The notes beneath the pieces were generated by a model. That model was given only the letters and a program-made list of their open reading frames with translations. It was not told where the DNA came from and did no database searches. A program made the translations under genes and the position numbers. 64,000 nt of DNA from Rhabdophis nuchalis (taxonomy: Eukaryota > Chordata > Lepidosauria > Squamata > Natricidae): NCBI GenBank assembly GCA_039707465.1, contig CM077648.1, positions 70,761,619 through 70,825,618 of the forward strand. The letters run 5' to 3'. The number at the start of each line of letters is the position of its first letter. Within the stretch, counting starts at the first letter, position 1. Below are positions 43,501 through 53,484 of the stretch, piece after piece.

Positions 43501-46500
43501 TTGTTTATATCTAATACATTTGGGTAGATTAATGCTTCCATAGTCCATAATCAAATTGGTATTTTGTTGTAATGATTTTTTTTAAAAAAAATTTGGCCGT
43601 GTTTATAAGAGAGCATTTCTAATTTGGTGTCTTTGAAAGTAACTGTGTATTTTGTTTTTCCCATCCCAAATGAAAGCATGCCAGCCTAATTGTAGGTTGT
43701 GTCCTCCTATTGCTAAAATTCTTTTATTCTTTAGGTTTATCCAATCTTTTATCCAAGTGAGATAATAATATTATTGGGAGCCTGGTAATAAAGCTCCCAA
43801 TCTGGGAGTCCAAAGCCTCCTTTCTCTCTACTGTCCTATAATAATTTTAATTTGATACATGGTTTCTCCTGTAGCTAAATGAATTGGGTTGTTAATTTAT
43901 TTAGGTCTGTAAAAAGAAATCCCTAGATTTATTGGTAGTACTTGGAATAAAAATAGAAGTTTCAGCAATACATTCATTTTGACTGCAGCTATTCTTCCTA
44001 AAAGTGAAAGTTGCAATTTTTTCCAATTTTCCACATCTTTTTTAATTTGTTATAGTCTTATTATAGTTATCTTCTTTAATCGTTGAACATTTTCCTGTTA
44101 GCCAAATTTTCAACTATTTCAACATTTTTGTTATCTGCATATATATCCATTATTTCCTCCAATTCTGTTTCTTGTGTTTTAGTAAGATTTTTTGTTATTA
44201 TCTTTGTTTTGCTCTTGTTAACTTTAAGTCCTGCTACTTTGCCAAATTCTTCTATTTTTTATATTAATTTAGACCCTGTTTCTAATGGCACTTCTAGGAT
44301 AAATACTAGATTCTCCGCAAACACTTGGACTTTATATTCTTCTTTTTAAACTTTTAGTCATTTTATTTCTTGTTCCTGTCTAATTTCCAATAATAGTACC
44401 TCTAAAGTTAAAATGAATAATAGGGGCGATAAAGGGCATGCTTATCTTACACATTTCAAAATATTAAATTTTTCTGTGACATCTCCATTTATTAGTACTT
44501 TTGCCGTTTGAATGTTGCCGTTTGGACGCCTTTTGGCCGTTCAAAAAGATCAGTGCAACTTGTTTTCCGGGATGTGCTAGTGTGTTTGTAATTATTTCCA
44601 TATTATTTTTCATTTGTCTTTTAGATAGAAATCCATTTTGGTCTGCGTGAATAATTTCATTTAGTATTTTTTTTAGTCGTTCCAAAATTATGGATGTGAA
44701 TATTTTGTAGTCTGCTTCCAATAATGAAATGGGTCTGTAATTTTTTATCTGTTGATGATCCGAAACTTATTTTGGTATAAGTGTGATATATGCCACACAG
44801 TCCATGTTTTTGTTAGTTTAGCCTCTGCAAGTGCTTCATTGTACAGATCCAGAATTACTGTTTCTATTGGTTCCTGTATGTTCTTATAAAGTTCAACTTG
44901 TATTCCATCTGGGCTCGGTGTCTTGTTATTTTTTTGTCTCTTCACTGCCTCATTGTTATTTTCCCATTTAACGTTTCTCTTTTCAACTCCCCAATTTTTA
45001 TTAAATTCATCTTGTCTATATATTGTTCAATGTTACCTCCTATGTTTTCGTGACTGAATACATTTTTAAGGAAACTTTGTATTATATATTTTTTCTTCCC
45101 TATGGTGTTTTATATTTCCATTTTCATCTTGTAATTGATGTATTATTCTTTTCTCTTTTTCTTTTTTTAGTTTGTAGGCTAACCATCTCCCTGGCTTGTT
45201 TGCCTTTTCAAAAAAAATAGTTTAGCTATTTTAATTTTTTGAGTCATTTCTTCTTGTGCATTCAAATTAAGTTTATGTTTTATCATGTCACTTTTATTGG
45301 GTTGTGATCTGCGTAGGTGTTAATCATTATATCAATCTCTTCTGTATCTTTTCTCAGTCCCAGTGTCATCCAAACCATATCTGCCCTTGACCATGATTTA
45401 TGTGGGTTGGAGTAAAAAATGTATTGTTTGTTCTCTGTATTATTTCTCTCCATGCATCTTGTAAACTCAGTTCCTGCACCATCTCAAAAAAATGTAGTTG
45501 GTAATATTCTTTTTTTCTTCTTGTTTCTTTTATTGAGTTTATAATCTTTTTTAGTACCTACTATTGCATTGAAGTCACTATTAAGCATATATTTTCATAT
45601 TCTATTTCTGTTATTTTTTATGAACTTTTCGGTAGGATTGTATTTGTTTTTTGTTTTTTGCATTTATTGCCATGAGAAGTATTATTTTTGTTTTGTTTCT
45701 ATCTCAATCATTAGAATTCTTGCTTCCTTGTCTGCATAAATTTGTTTGGGTTTTAATCATTCTTTGATATATATTGCAATTCCTCTTTTCTTTTATTGTA
45801 TTAGTGCTATATAAAGTTTTCCTATTTTTGAATTTTCTAGTAGTTTACTGTACTGTTTTTTGAAGTGTACTTTTTGAAGGCACACAATATCCATATTCAA
45901 TCTTTGTAGTTTTACCAAGGTTTGTTTTCTTTTCTCTTTTGAATAGTGTATAAATGTGTCCATTGATGGCTGATATGTCAAGTGTCAAACTTCCAGGAAT
46001 TCCCAAGCTTTTGGCAATTTAGCTTGGTCTAATATGCTTACAATTGCCCAGCTGAGTCTATCCGTGTGTTGTGAAATTAAGGAGTTTTGATTGTGTCTTC
46101 TGACTGCTAGTTGGTGCTTGTGGATATGCTCTCCTAATGTTTTGCCTTTCCTGTCTGTCCTACAAAGTGACTGTTACAGTCCTTACAGTTATATGTTGTA
46201 GGTAAGTCCTGTTCTTTGTTCTTGGGCTACTGGGTCATTTAGTTTACTTACGATGTTTTGGAGAGCTTCAGTTTTGTAGGTTATGGTGATGCTGTATGTT
46301 TATAATAATCTCTTGGTTGTTTCTGAGATATTTTGATGTGTGATAATATTATCCTTTGTGCTGTTGGTAGTTCTGTAGTGGGTTGAGCAGGTCAGGCATT
46401 TTTCATTTAAAGATAGTTGAATGTGTATCCATTTTGTTGGAAGATGAATAGGCAGTCTTTTGGCTTTTTTAGTGTTGTGGGTTGCTGGAGTGCATTTGTG

Positions 46501-47857
46501 TTCATTTGAATAATGTTTTTACACAGTTCCTGTTGTGAGGTTTGGTTCCCTCCTACTTGACCACTCCCTCCTACTTGCCTGTGGCTGCAACACCTTCCCA
46601 GGGCACACACACTTTTCTCCCGGACAGAGAAATGACGGCAATTGGAAGCTTTGTCTGCTTGCAAATGAAGCACTTTGAAACAGAGTGATTAGGTAATTGT
46701 GCCATTTCAAAACACCCTATTTGCAAGCAGACAAAGCTTCCAGTCTCCCTCATGGCAAAAAGTGTGTGGCGGATCCAGAGGCATGAGGGGAGGGGTGGCA
46801 GGTGATCCCAACATGCCAGCCATTCTGTCCCACCATCTCTCAGCTTGGCTTCATCGGAGCAGGTACCCCCACATGGCATCAAAATTGCCTGCTTCTCCCC
46901 TCTGCCACCGCACAAGCCTCCTGTGAGCTAGGCAGCCACACAGCACATCCAGATCGCCTGCTTCCCCCCCATTTCCTCTGTGCTGGGGTGTATCTGTACT
47001 GCAGCATGAGGCTGGCGGGCTGTGGCTGTCAAGCCTGAATTTGATCAGGTTGTGGAATTGTTTGACATCTGGGTTGTGCTAACATGACTTCAGTTTGACA
47101 CAGTGGGAATAGGCAAGGGGGGACAGCTGAGGATGGAACCTTCAGCCAAAACAACATGGTTGGGTTGATGAGTCAGCCACATTCCAACAGCTGTTTAGCT
47201 AAAGGAGGTGGAGTGACATTACCAAGCAACCAGCTGTCATCCCGATTGGACAATGTGGCATATTGCTTTGGAAAAATAAGAAACTATTATTTATATTGGG
47301 GTGAAAAGCCCAGGAACTTTAGTACTGGCTTTTCACCAGTTTGTGCCAAGAGGATATGCCTAAATAAATTTGTTCTTTGCCAGTGTGCTCACAGAAAAAA
47401 AGTGACAACAAAAATCTAATCCCATCCCATTGTGATGTGACTTATGTACAGCCATTGTGGTTTGGTTCATGTTACCTGTGAACATTGTCACACAGGTGAC
47501 AATCAGTTAAAACACAATATTCTATTATGGAAAATTGCATGATGACTTGAGGAAACAAGGCATTGTTGTTTTGTCTTTCCTTTAATAATTAATTTGTAAT
47601 TTAATAGCTCAAAATAATTGAAATTATAGAGGTGAAGCAAACAACTGTGCCTATTTTGGCAAGTGTATGTTAAAGAATTTAATATAATTTTATTTCACAT
47701 TTTTGTGTTTTATGCAATTACCTTGCAGCAAGCCAAAATTGAAGAAGAACAGCAAAGTTCAACTCAAAATGCTGGTGAGCCCTCCACATCTGATTCAAGA
47801 CGACCACGCATCAAAAAAAGTGCATATTTTAGTGATGAGGAAGAACTTAGTGACTGA
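33505..47857 (+). CDS. ZCRB1: Zinc finger CCHC and RNA-binding motif protein 1 (U11/U12 31K)
   Basis: ZCRB1 is a nuclear subunit of the U11/U12 di-snRNP of the minor spliceosome. Coding exons are 33505-33588, 33739-33767, 38362-38473, 38551-38658, 38919-39031, 39138-39210 and 47729-47857. Joined they give 215 codons plus stop, close to the 217-residue human protein. Residues about 10-88 form an RRM with RNP2 VYVSNL (12-17) and RNP1 SKGVAFILF (50-58). A zinc knuckle has Cys107, Cys110, His115 and Cys120. A basic KKDKKKRKK patch and an acidic tail ending [10 protein letters not shown] follow. All introns are GT-AG, and none has the U12 donor consensus. The frame is intact, so I take it as functional. 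Confidence 0.97.
33739..33767 (+). CDS. ZCRB1: ZCRB1 29-bp micro-exon
   Basis: It lies between acceptor CTTTTCAG and donor GTAAGTAT. It encodes IFSKYGKVV plus two bases of the next Lys codon. Confidence 0.93.
33884..34465 (-). mobile_element. Helitron copy 2 in a ZCRB1 intron
   Basis: On the minus strand it starts TCTATATATAAATAAAAATG (ending at 34465) and ends with the GCCAC-agcaacgc-GTGGC hairpin and CTAG (33884-33887), next to T. Inside is a CTAC microsatellite (33990-34215), the inverse of the GTAG array in copy 1. It is the same family. Confidence 0.88.
34461..34511. repeat. AATAG microsatellite
   Basis: About ten units of ATAGA. It begins exactly at the Helitron terminus, whose first bases are TCTAT. 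Confidence 0.95.
34660..35030. repeat. Imperfect tandem duplication, class unknown
   Basis: CAACAACAGCCAG...CAGATCATGACTCAGAA...CTAATCTGCATC at about 34797-34890 is repeated about 120 bp downstream at about 34918-34992. Confidence 0.6.
35060..35460 (+). pseudogene. RLE-type LINE C-terminal endonuclease fragment
   Basis: The frame 35173-35409 reads [19 protein letters not shown], then [20 protein letters not shown] and [12 protein letters not shown]. This matches the well-known LINE C-terminus with AVVIDVAIP...EKYQGLKEEL...WLQQIPGTTSE. That is related to, but different from, the endonuclease end of the R4-like element at 20351-21300. No RT is present. Confidence 0.7.
35461..37115. other. No recognised feature (ZCRB1 intron)
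   Basis: AT-rich intronic sequence. No frame with family features and no obvious repeat ends. Confidence 0.5.
37118..38206. mobile_element. TA-flanked TIR DNA transposon, copy 1
   Basis: The ends are CTGTATTTTTCGGAGTATAA and the complement of CCGTATTTTTCGGAGTGTAA, each next to TA. No transposase is present. The interior has GC-rich segments and a CTAC/CTCT microsatellite (37690-38140). Confidence 0.8.
38362..38473 (+). CDS. ZCRB1: ZCRB1 third coding exon (RNP1)
   Basis: The acceptor TTTTTCTAG precedes it and the donor GTAAGTTA follows. It encodes [20 protein letters not shown] and on to NNKQ. Confidence 0.95.
38551..38658 (+). CDS. ZCRB1: ZCRB1 fourth coding exon
   Basis: It encodes [20 protein letters not shown] and ends KCYECG, the first two zinc-knuckle cysteines. 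The preceding intron is only 77 bp. Donor GTGAGTAA. Confidence 0.96.
38919..39031 (+). CDS. ZCRB1: ZCRB1 fifth coding exon
   Basis: It completes the knuckle with [10 protein letters not shown], then the Lys-rich patch. The acceptor is TCTTAAG and the donor GTAAGTAA. Confidence 0.96.
39138..39210 (+). CDS. ZCRB1: ZCRB1 sixth coding exon
   Basis: It encodes the acidic [20 protein letters not shown] stretch to AFQ. The donor GTATTAAA is weak. Confidence 0.95.
39462..40380 (+). mobile_element. hAT-type element, copy 2, 3' end missing
   Basis: It starts CAGGGGTCCCCAACCCCCGG and follows the copy at 855-3349 through the GC-rich palindrome, the AG-rich array and the CCACCTCAAGCTACC stretch. The right terminal repeat is not found. 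The boundary near 40380 is approximate. Confidence 0.8.
39647..39917. repeat. About 130-bp-arm palindrome with tiny loop
   Basis: GGCATGTCAGCTGGGGAGGT...CTTCCAGCCCCGTG is answered by CACGGGGCTGGAAGG...GACATGCC after about 8-20 bases. Mismatches are few. Confidence 0.88.
40528..40599. repeat. GAAA microsatellite
   Basis: Uninterrupted GAAA repeats of about 70 bp. Confidence 0.95.
41251..41970. other. No recognised feature (ZCRB1 last intron)
   Basis: AT-rich sequence without recognisable repeat ends or coding signal. Confidence 0.45.
41975..42240 (+). mobile_element. tRNA-derived SINE
   Basis: GTTTGCATGGTTAGGACACTGG resembles an A-box head, and TGTTTGAGACC a B-box. The tail is decayed and the right boundary is uncertain. 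Confidence 0.5.
42250..45975 (-). mobile_element. L1 LINE, decayed, with Helitron inside
   Basis: Minus-strand ORF2 pieces in order: endonuclease start ([18 protein letters not shown], 45960-45860), RT ([18 protein letters not shown] at about 44930, then [20 protein letters not shown] at about 44680), the post-RT segment ([15 protein letters not shown] at about 44000 and [13 protein letters not shown] at about 43820) and [14 protein letters not shown] at about 43400. The C-terminus and a long AT-rich 3' UTR follow at 42880-42250. Many stops. Confidence 0.85.
42879..43365 (+). mobile_element. Helitron-like 5' end (copy 3) with 80-bp tandem repeat
   Basis: It begins TCTATATAAATAAAAATG and continues like copy 1 (TACTGCACCAATCAGCACC, AAATTTTCACACAATGTTCC). 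A unit with CTAGGCCCAAAACTAGGCAT and TGGCCCATTTTTGGTCCCAG repeats about twice at 43190-43365. No CTAG hairpin end was found. It replaces roughly 230 codons of the surrounding L1 ORF2. Confidence 0.7.
45976..46520 (-). pseudogene. Penelope-like element, GIY-YIG end
   Basis: The minus strand reads [18 protein letters not shown], then [20 protein letters not shown] across a frameshift, [20 protein letters not shown] and [18 protein letters not shown]. This is the GIY-YIG nuclease end of Penelope elements. The upstream RT is mostly lost. Confidence 0.75.
46595..46795. repeat. Inverted repeat
   Basis: The arms GGAAGCTTTGTCTGCTTGCA (46644) and TGCAAGCAGACAAAGCTTCC (ending 46741) are perfect over 23 bp. 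Weaker pairing extends outward to ACACACTTTT / AAAAAGTGTGT. Confidence 0.85.
46796..47728. other. Intronic sequence, possible repeat remnants
   Basis: No recognisable coding. A stretch about 47055-47410 has a weak LTR-like look (TG...CA with AATAAA), but no duplicated flanks. Confidence 0.35.
47729..47857 (+). CDS. ZCRB1: ZCRB1 last coding exon
   Basis: The acceptor CCTTGCAG precedes it. It encodes [20 protein letters not shown], then [20 protein letters not shown] and TGA at 47855-47857. Confidence 0.97.
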   Translation, partial: QAKIEEEQQSSTQNAGEPSTSDSRRPRIKKSAYFSDEEELSD

Positions 47858-47924
47858 TATAAATACTATGTAAATATACTTTATGAAATAAGATTACTGT
47901 TGTAACCATGATCTCACTCTTGTA

Positions 47925-47930
47925 ATTAAA
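47925..47930 (+). terminator. ZCRB1 polyadenylation signal candidate
   Basis: ATTAAA, 68 bp after the stop codon, followed by a T-rich stretch. It implies a very short 3' UTR. AATAAA is not seen nearer. Confidence 0.55.
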
Positions 47931-48059
47931 ATATAACCTTTTTTGAATTTTTTTCTATTTTTTTCCTTTTAAAACAAACATTTCATCATTCATTAATCAG
48001 TGTGTCATCTGAGTACAAAGTTTTTTGTGTCATAATAGTTGTAGCTTACCACCAAATTC

Positions 48060-49690
48060 TTTATTTTTATTTTAACATTACAGATTAACATATCTCCTGT
48101 TACAACATTTCTCTTCCTAAATTATTTACTTTTATACTTTTTATCCATATTCATTTTCTAACCAATGATAAAATAACCCTCATATTTTATAATAATCAGA
48201 TTCTTCCTTTCCTTTAATTTGCTAGTGTTAATCTACTCATTTCTGCACAATCTAATATTTTCTTAATTATATTTTCATCTTTAGGGATTTCTTCAACTTT
48301 CCAATTTTGTGCAAATACAATTCTAACCGCAGTTATTACATGAATAACCAAATATACATTTTCTTTACTATATTTCTCTGTTAAAATACCCAACAAGAAT
48401 AGTTCAGGTTTTAAGTGATGTTGCTGCATCATCTTCTCCAATTACATTTGAATTCCTGCCCAGTATTTTTTCACTTTATACATGTCCACCACATTGTGAT
48501 AATAGGATCCCAGCGTTTGGTGGCACTTCCAACATTTGGTTGATTTGACTTTAAACATTTTTGCCAGTCTTTCAGGTGACATGCCATCTATAAAACATTT
48601 TGTACAAATTCTCTTTGTATGCAGTTGCCATTGTTAGTTTATAATTTCATTCACATAGTTGCTGCTATTTATCTAACTCTATCGAATATCCAAAAATTTT
48701 GCCCATGCTATCATTGTTTCTTTTACCTGTTCTTCTTCTAGTTTAACATGCAGAAAATAGCTATACAATTTTTAATCATTCACTCTTCTGTTCCTGTAAG
48801 TCTCTCATCCAATTCTGTCATCTCTATGTAGAAACCATATAATTTAGCATCTTTTTCATGTCTACATTGTATCTGCAATTGTGTATGCCAATGTCAATCC
48901 CTTGTTCTTCTAATTCTTGTTTCTTTTTTAAGTTTCCCCTTTTCTGTCAAAATATATTTACATCTAACAATGTTTCCCATATTAATAATATTTGTATGTA
49001 TTAACACTTCCATTGTTGAAAGACAAGCTGGTATCTTCAAATATTTCAAAAAATACAGTAAATCAATTGACATCCACATCATGTCTATCTGGACCACAAC
49101 AAGAGTCTGTTTGAATAAAATGTGTACTGTTTTCTATCCTGGTATCTTTCTCGCCAAGCATCTTGAATACATAGTTCTTCCACCATTGTAAAAAAAAGTT
49201 TTGGGAGTATTTTTCTAAGCTTCTTATTTGTCTTTGTAGTTTTATAGTCCAATTCTTGATCTACAATTGCATTAAAATCATCTATGATACACCTATGATA
49301 CCACCTTTTCATACACAAATTCTATTATTTTTCTGTGTAATTTACCATAAAAATCATCTTGATTGTCATTTGGAGCACATATCGCCACTAAGTATTTTTT
49401 TGTATTTCAACATTATCTCGACCATTAAAATCCTCCCTTATCTTCAAAAATTTGGATTTTATTTTCTCTTTAATGTATAGTGCAACAACTCTCTTACTTT
49501 GATGTGTAAGCCCAGTTTCCCCATCTTTGAATGTTCCCCCCAAAATTGTGTTGCTTTCTGATATGAACTACTTGTAAACAAATTATGTCAAATTTTAATT
49601 TCACCAATTTATTAAAAGTTATTTTCCTCTTAATTTCCTAATTCAATCCATTTATATTTATTGATATTGGTTTTATTTCTATTTATTTCA
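48060..49690 (-). mobile_element. L1 LINE fragment with internal deletion
   Basis: Minus strand: SINVNGLNSP-like endonuclease start near 49680, DFNAIVDQELDYKTTKTNKK at about 49250 with YTFYSNRLLLWS, then a jump to the ORF2 C-terminus. There 48441-48214 reads VIHVITAVRIVFAQNWKVEE and ILDCAEMSRLT, and a 3' UTR follows to about 48060. Much of the RT is missing. Confidence 0.8.
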
Positions 49691-50613
49691 CACTGGGGGG
49701 GGGGGGGAGCGGAGCTGCAGCCGGTGCAGCTAGAGTGTGTTTGCAGTAGTGCCTCCCAGTTTTGTTTTGTTTTGTCGATTTTTAGCACTCCAATTAGATT
49801 CTTTTTTATTTAATTAACATTTTTCTGTGGAGGTAATAGCGTAGAACATGACACAACCAAAAACTTTTGTTTGCTGCTAAGAACTAAAAAGGCATGGGGA
49901 AAAGAAAGAAATGCCATGGCACCAGCCCAGGATCTTTTCCTCCAGTGAAAACAGCAAAACAGCCAAGAATTGTGGAGCTTCTTGTTGGCAAGAGACCTGT
50001 AAGTAAAACTAACCTCCCCCCCATTCCCAACAATCTGGAGAGATTAGAATGAGATCTGCAAAAAGATGTGGCAAAACAGCATTTACTAGACTTTTCTGAT
50101 CTGGTGAGGGGAACAAACTGAAAGCCAGCACTTCTCACAAAGAACTAGCCCAATAACTTCCTATTTGGAGGCTGAGCTAAAAGCTAAAAAGGCGACCAAT
50201 AAACAGATAATTCAGAGTACAGAGAATTTACCCTGAGAAAATTCAACTGAGTTTATGGCAAAACAATGCCTTCTCACAGCACAAAGGGTGGTCTCAATAT
50301 TCGAACAATTAATTGCCATCGAACACGATGTAGAGACATTGAAAAAAGACTTAGCTGTTTTTCTTCAAGTTCAATATTGGGCCCCAGATACCTCCACTAA
50401 AGTTCTTGCAGAAGAACTGGATAACTCCCATACGCAGAAGAGCAAAGTGCCAGAGAAACAGTAAAAGAGTCAGAAAAAAGGTGGCAGAAAAAAAACAGCC
50501 CCTCCCCAGACAAGGCAACGAGAGAGAAAGGTATCAATAAAGTCAGGAAAGCATCTGTCCCCCAATCACAAAGATCACACCGCTCACTACAAACCCAACA
50601 GATTGCTTTTAGA

Positions 50614-51465
50614 ATGAGCAGACTTAATTGTGGACGTTGGAATTCCAGAAGTGCAATATTAAATTCCCTAAGCCAGCTTCTTCACTGTCACAGGGATATG
50701 ATGGATCTCCGTGCTCTGGAGTGGTTACCTGAAGTCCCAAATTGGAAGCGGATACTCCTGTCTTTCAAACAGCCCACCATACCACAGATGCTATTCAAGA
50801 TGAAGGCATATCTAGCCTCCTTTCAAATCTTTCCCATTAGAGTCTTTGGTGAGGAAAGGGTTACTCCGTTAATTGCTAACATGCGAGATCCAAAGGTGGC
50901 TGCCTCCTCCTTATTTTCAACCTTGGGAAAGGGAGAGAAAGGCAGTGGGAGTCAACCAGCCTTGCCCAGGGAAGAGATACTTAACAGCACAGAAGCTGGT
51001 CTCATTAATGCTTTTGGTGCTCTCCCAAGGAAAGAACGAGACAATATATTATACAAATTAGAAAATTTAAAGAAATCCTTATTGGTCACAATGGACACAG
51101 CAGAGCCACTCATAGATCTGGTTTCCCCAATAATTGAGCCTCTCACTTCTCCTCCAGAGGACAAGAGATTGCATGAATACAAGATCATGGAAAATAGAAA
51201 TCAAGACCCAAAGGGGTTATCAGAGAGCCCAGTAGAGATGGAGATGCACTCATCCCTGTGTGAATATCCCATGGCACCTTCAGCACCAATCCAAGAGACT
51301 GAGAGTCAACCCACGTTGGAGCCTCCATCTCAAAGAATGAAATGCGATGTAATAGTGCCTTGTCCTACACCCAGAGAAGAGGCATCGGAATGGCAAGCTC
51401 TGTTAGCTGGTGCTAATACCTCTTACTCTGAACAAGTCCCTCAAGAGTCTACACATGACTTAGAT
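50614..51465 (+). pseudogene. ORF1 of the I-group LINE
   Basis: The open frame starts MSRLNCGRWNSRSAILNSLS. It contains WKRILLSFKQPTIPQMLFKM, then RIFGEERVT-like and FGALPRKERDNILYKLENLK segments and an acidic, Pro-rich tail. The frame enters the hAT insertion at 51466 and continues after 54461 (GTFLLLKKANS) to a nearby stop. I recognise no RRM or zinc knuckle with certainty. An earlier short frame, 50255-50464, may be its N-terminus (IFEQLIAIEHDVETLKKDLA, coiled-coil-like). Confidence 0.6.
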
Positions 51466-51727
51466 CAGTGGTTCCCAAAGTGGGCGGTAACGCCCCCCAG
51501 GGGGCGGTGGCCTGCGTTAGGGGGGCGCTAGGAGGCCAAACGGCTGCAGGGGGGCACTAGGAGGCAACGGGGGCGCTGAGGGTGAGGAAGAAACTTGCCG
51601 ATCGGAAGATGGGCTGTTAAAGCTTATCGGCGTGGGCAGAAGGACGACATCGTTAAAACAAACCTGGAAATAGCGGGTTTCCCTTTAAGCAACGTCACCA
51701 CCCTCCCCTCCAATCACCGCCTTCCTC

Positions 51728-52255
51728 CCAGGAGAGGCGTGTGCGTGCGCTGCTTCAATCTCCTGTCCCCGACCAGCTCCAGCGTCCCCTCCTCCCTCCA
51801 CAAAAGCCCCTGCCAGGCCAGCAAAGATCCCATCCAGACCAGGCGGCGCTGGTCCCCTGCGCCCCCACAGCTCCCTTGCTTTGAGCTGCGCTTTGGAGCG
51901 GGCAGCGATCCCTCGAAAGCCCCCAGGTTGGTCCTCCTCCTCACCCGGATCCAGCGCGGCGCTCGCCGCCCGGCCTTTGTCCCTACTGGCCCCAAGGAAG
52001 CTGCTGCTCCAGTCCCAAAGTGAACCAGAGGGAGCTGGAAGAGAGCTCGGAGGTCCTCTAGTCTGCCAGCAGGGACAAAGGGCAGGTGGGGAGCGCCGCT
52101 GTGAGGGCACGGAGGGCACGGGGTCCCAGCGCCACCTGGTCCAGATGGGATCTTTGCTGGCCTGGCAGGGGCTTTTGCAGAGGGAGGAGGGGACCCCAGA
52201 GCCGGTCGGGGATGGAGATTGAAGCAGCGCGCATGCGCGCACGCCTCTCCTGTGA
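51728..52255. repeat. Hairpin 1 of the hAT element
   Basis: CCCCTGCCAGGCCAGCAAAG (51808) pairs with CTTTGCTGGCCTGGCAGGGG (52152). Arms are more than 120 bp, with a long, partly paired centre. Confidence 0.88.
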
Positions 52256-52881
52256 GGAAGGAAGCCTCTGCTCCAGCCCCAAAGTGAGGGAGCTGGAAGA
52301 GAGTTCGGAGGTCCTCTAGTCCAGCCCCTGCTCAAGCAGGACTAGAGCCTCTGCTAGTCCAGATCAGGGGCTGCCTCCTTCCTTCTGAAAAGTCTCCGGG
52401 GATGGAGCTCCAGTGCGGCCGCTTTTGGCCCCTCCATGCATCTGGGGAAGCGGTGCGGAAGATCCGGCGCATGTCTTGCAACTTCCCCACGTGAGAGGCA
52501 AGGGGTGCGGGGCGGCTTTGGGGGGAGAGCCTGGCTGGAGTGCGGTGGTGGGCGGGGCGGGCAGAACCAGGCAGGTGCGGCAGCCGAGCCACCCTGAAGC
52601 AGCGCCAGCCAGCATGTCCCTTAAGAAGAGCCCCAAGGGCAAGGGCTGCAGTGCTGCACCCACCCCACCCTTGCCCACTGCCAACAACACACCCCTGCCT
52701 CCTCCTCCTCCTCAGCAGGCAGCCCGGGGCGCGGGCACAGCGGCAACCACGAGCGCCACTTGGCCAGGACAGGGGGCCCAGCGCCCACCCAACCCAACTA
52801 CCGCTTGGCGGGCGGGCGGAGGGCTGACGCTAACTCCCCTTCTGTTTCTTCTTCTGGGGGGGGGCATTGCCTTGCTTTGAC

Positions 52882-53215
52882 AGACGCCTCGTTTCCAATG
52901 AGGTGGGGGGGAGAAATCCATGTTTTTCCTCCATCTCCATGGATCTCCCCCAATTGGAAATGAGGTGGCTGTGAAAGGAAGGGAGCGCCCCCCGCGTGTC
53001 TTCAAACAGCCGGAGGAGGAATAGGAGGGGAGTTCCATATGGGGCTTTTCAAACAACCAAACTCCCCCCCCCGTTCCTCCTCCTGCTGTTTCAAGAAGAC
53101 ACGCGGGGGGGGGGGGGGTGCTCCCTTCCCTTTCACAGCCACCTCATTTCCAATGGGGGATCCATGGAGATGGAGGAAAAACATGGATTCCCCCCCCCCC
53201 CCATTGGAAACGGGG
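52882..53215. repeat. Hairpin 2 of the hAT element
   Basis: CATCTCCATGGATCTCCCCC (about 52933) and GGAAATGAGGTGGCTGTGAA pair with TTCACAGCCACCTCATTTCC and GGGATCCATGGAGATGG. Arms are about 125 bp. Confidence 0.9.
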
Positions 53216-53216
53216 C

Positions 53217-53484
53217 GATTCCAGCAGCTGCGTTTTGCCTTGAAACTTGCTTTCCTAGCAATCCAAAGGGGACATTCTTCCAGCGGCATCTCAGGTGCTC
53301 CCACCCTTAGCTGGGAGGGAGTAAGGATGGCTGGGCACAGTTTGGCTCTTCACGGTTCCCATCAGATCATTGGGGGCCTCGCACACCTGTTTTGCAAGAG
53401 AGAAAGTTGCTGGGAGAATGTCCCCTTCGGGTTGCTGGGGCAGCAAGTTTCAAAGCAAAACGCAGCTGCTGGAATCGGTGCGCC
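53217..53484. repeat. Hairpin 3 of the hAT element
   Basis: GATTCCAGCAGCTGCGTTTTG and GGGGACATTCTTCCA pair with GGGAGAATGTCCCC and CAAAACGCAGCTGCTGGAATC. Arms are about 70 bp. Confidence 0.9.

Noticed and set aside
47055..47410. Possible solo LTR
   Set aside because: TG...CA ends and AATAAA can be chosen, but no flanking duplication or second copy was found.
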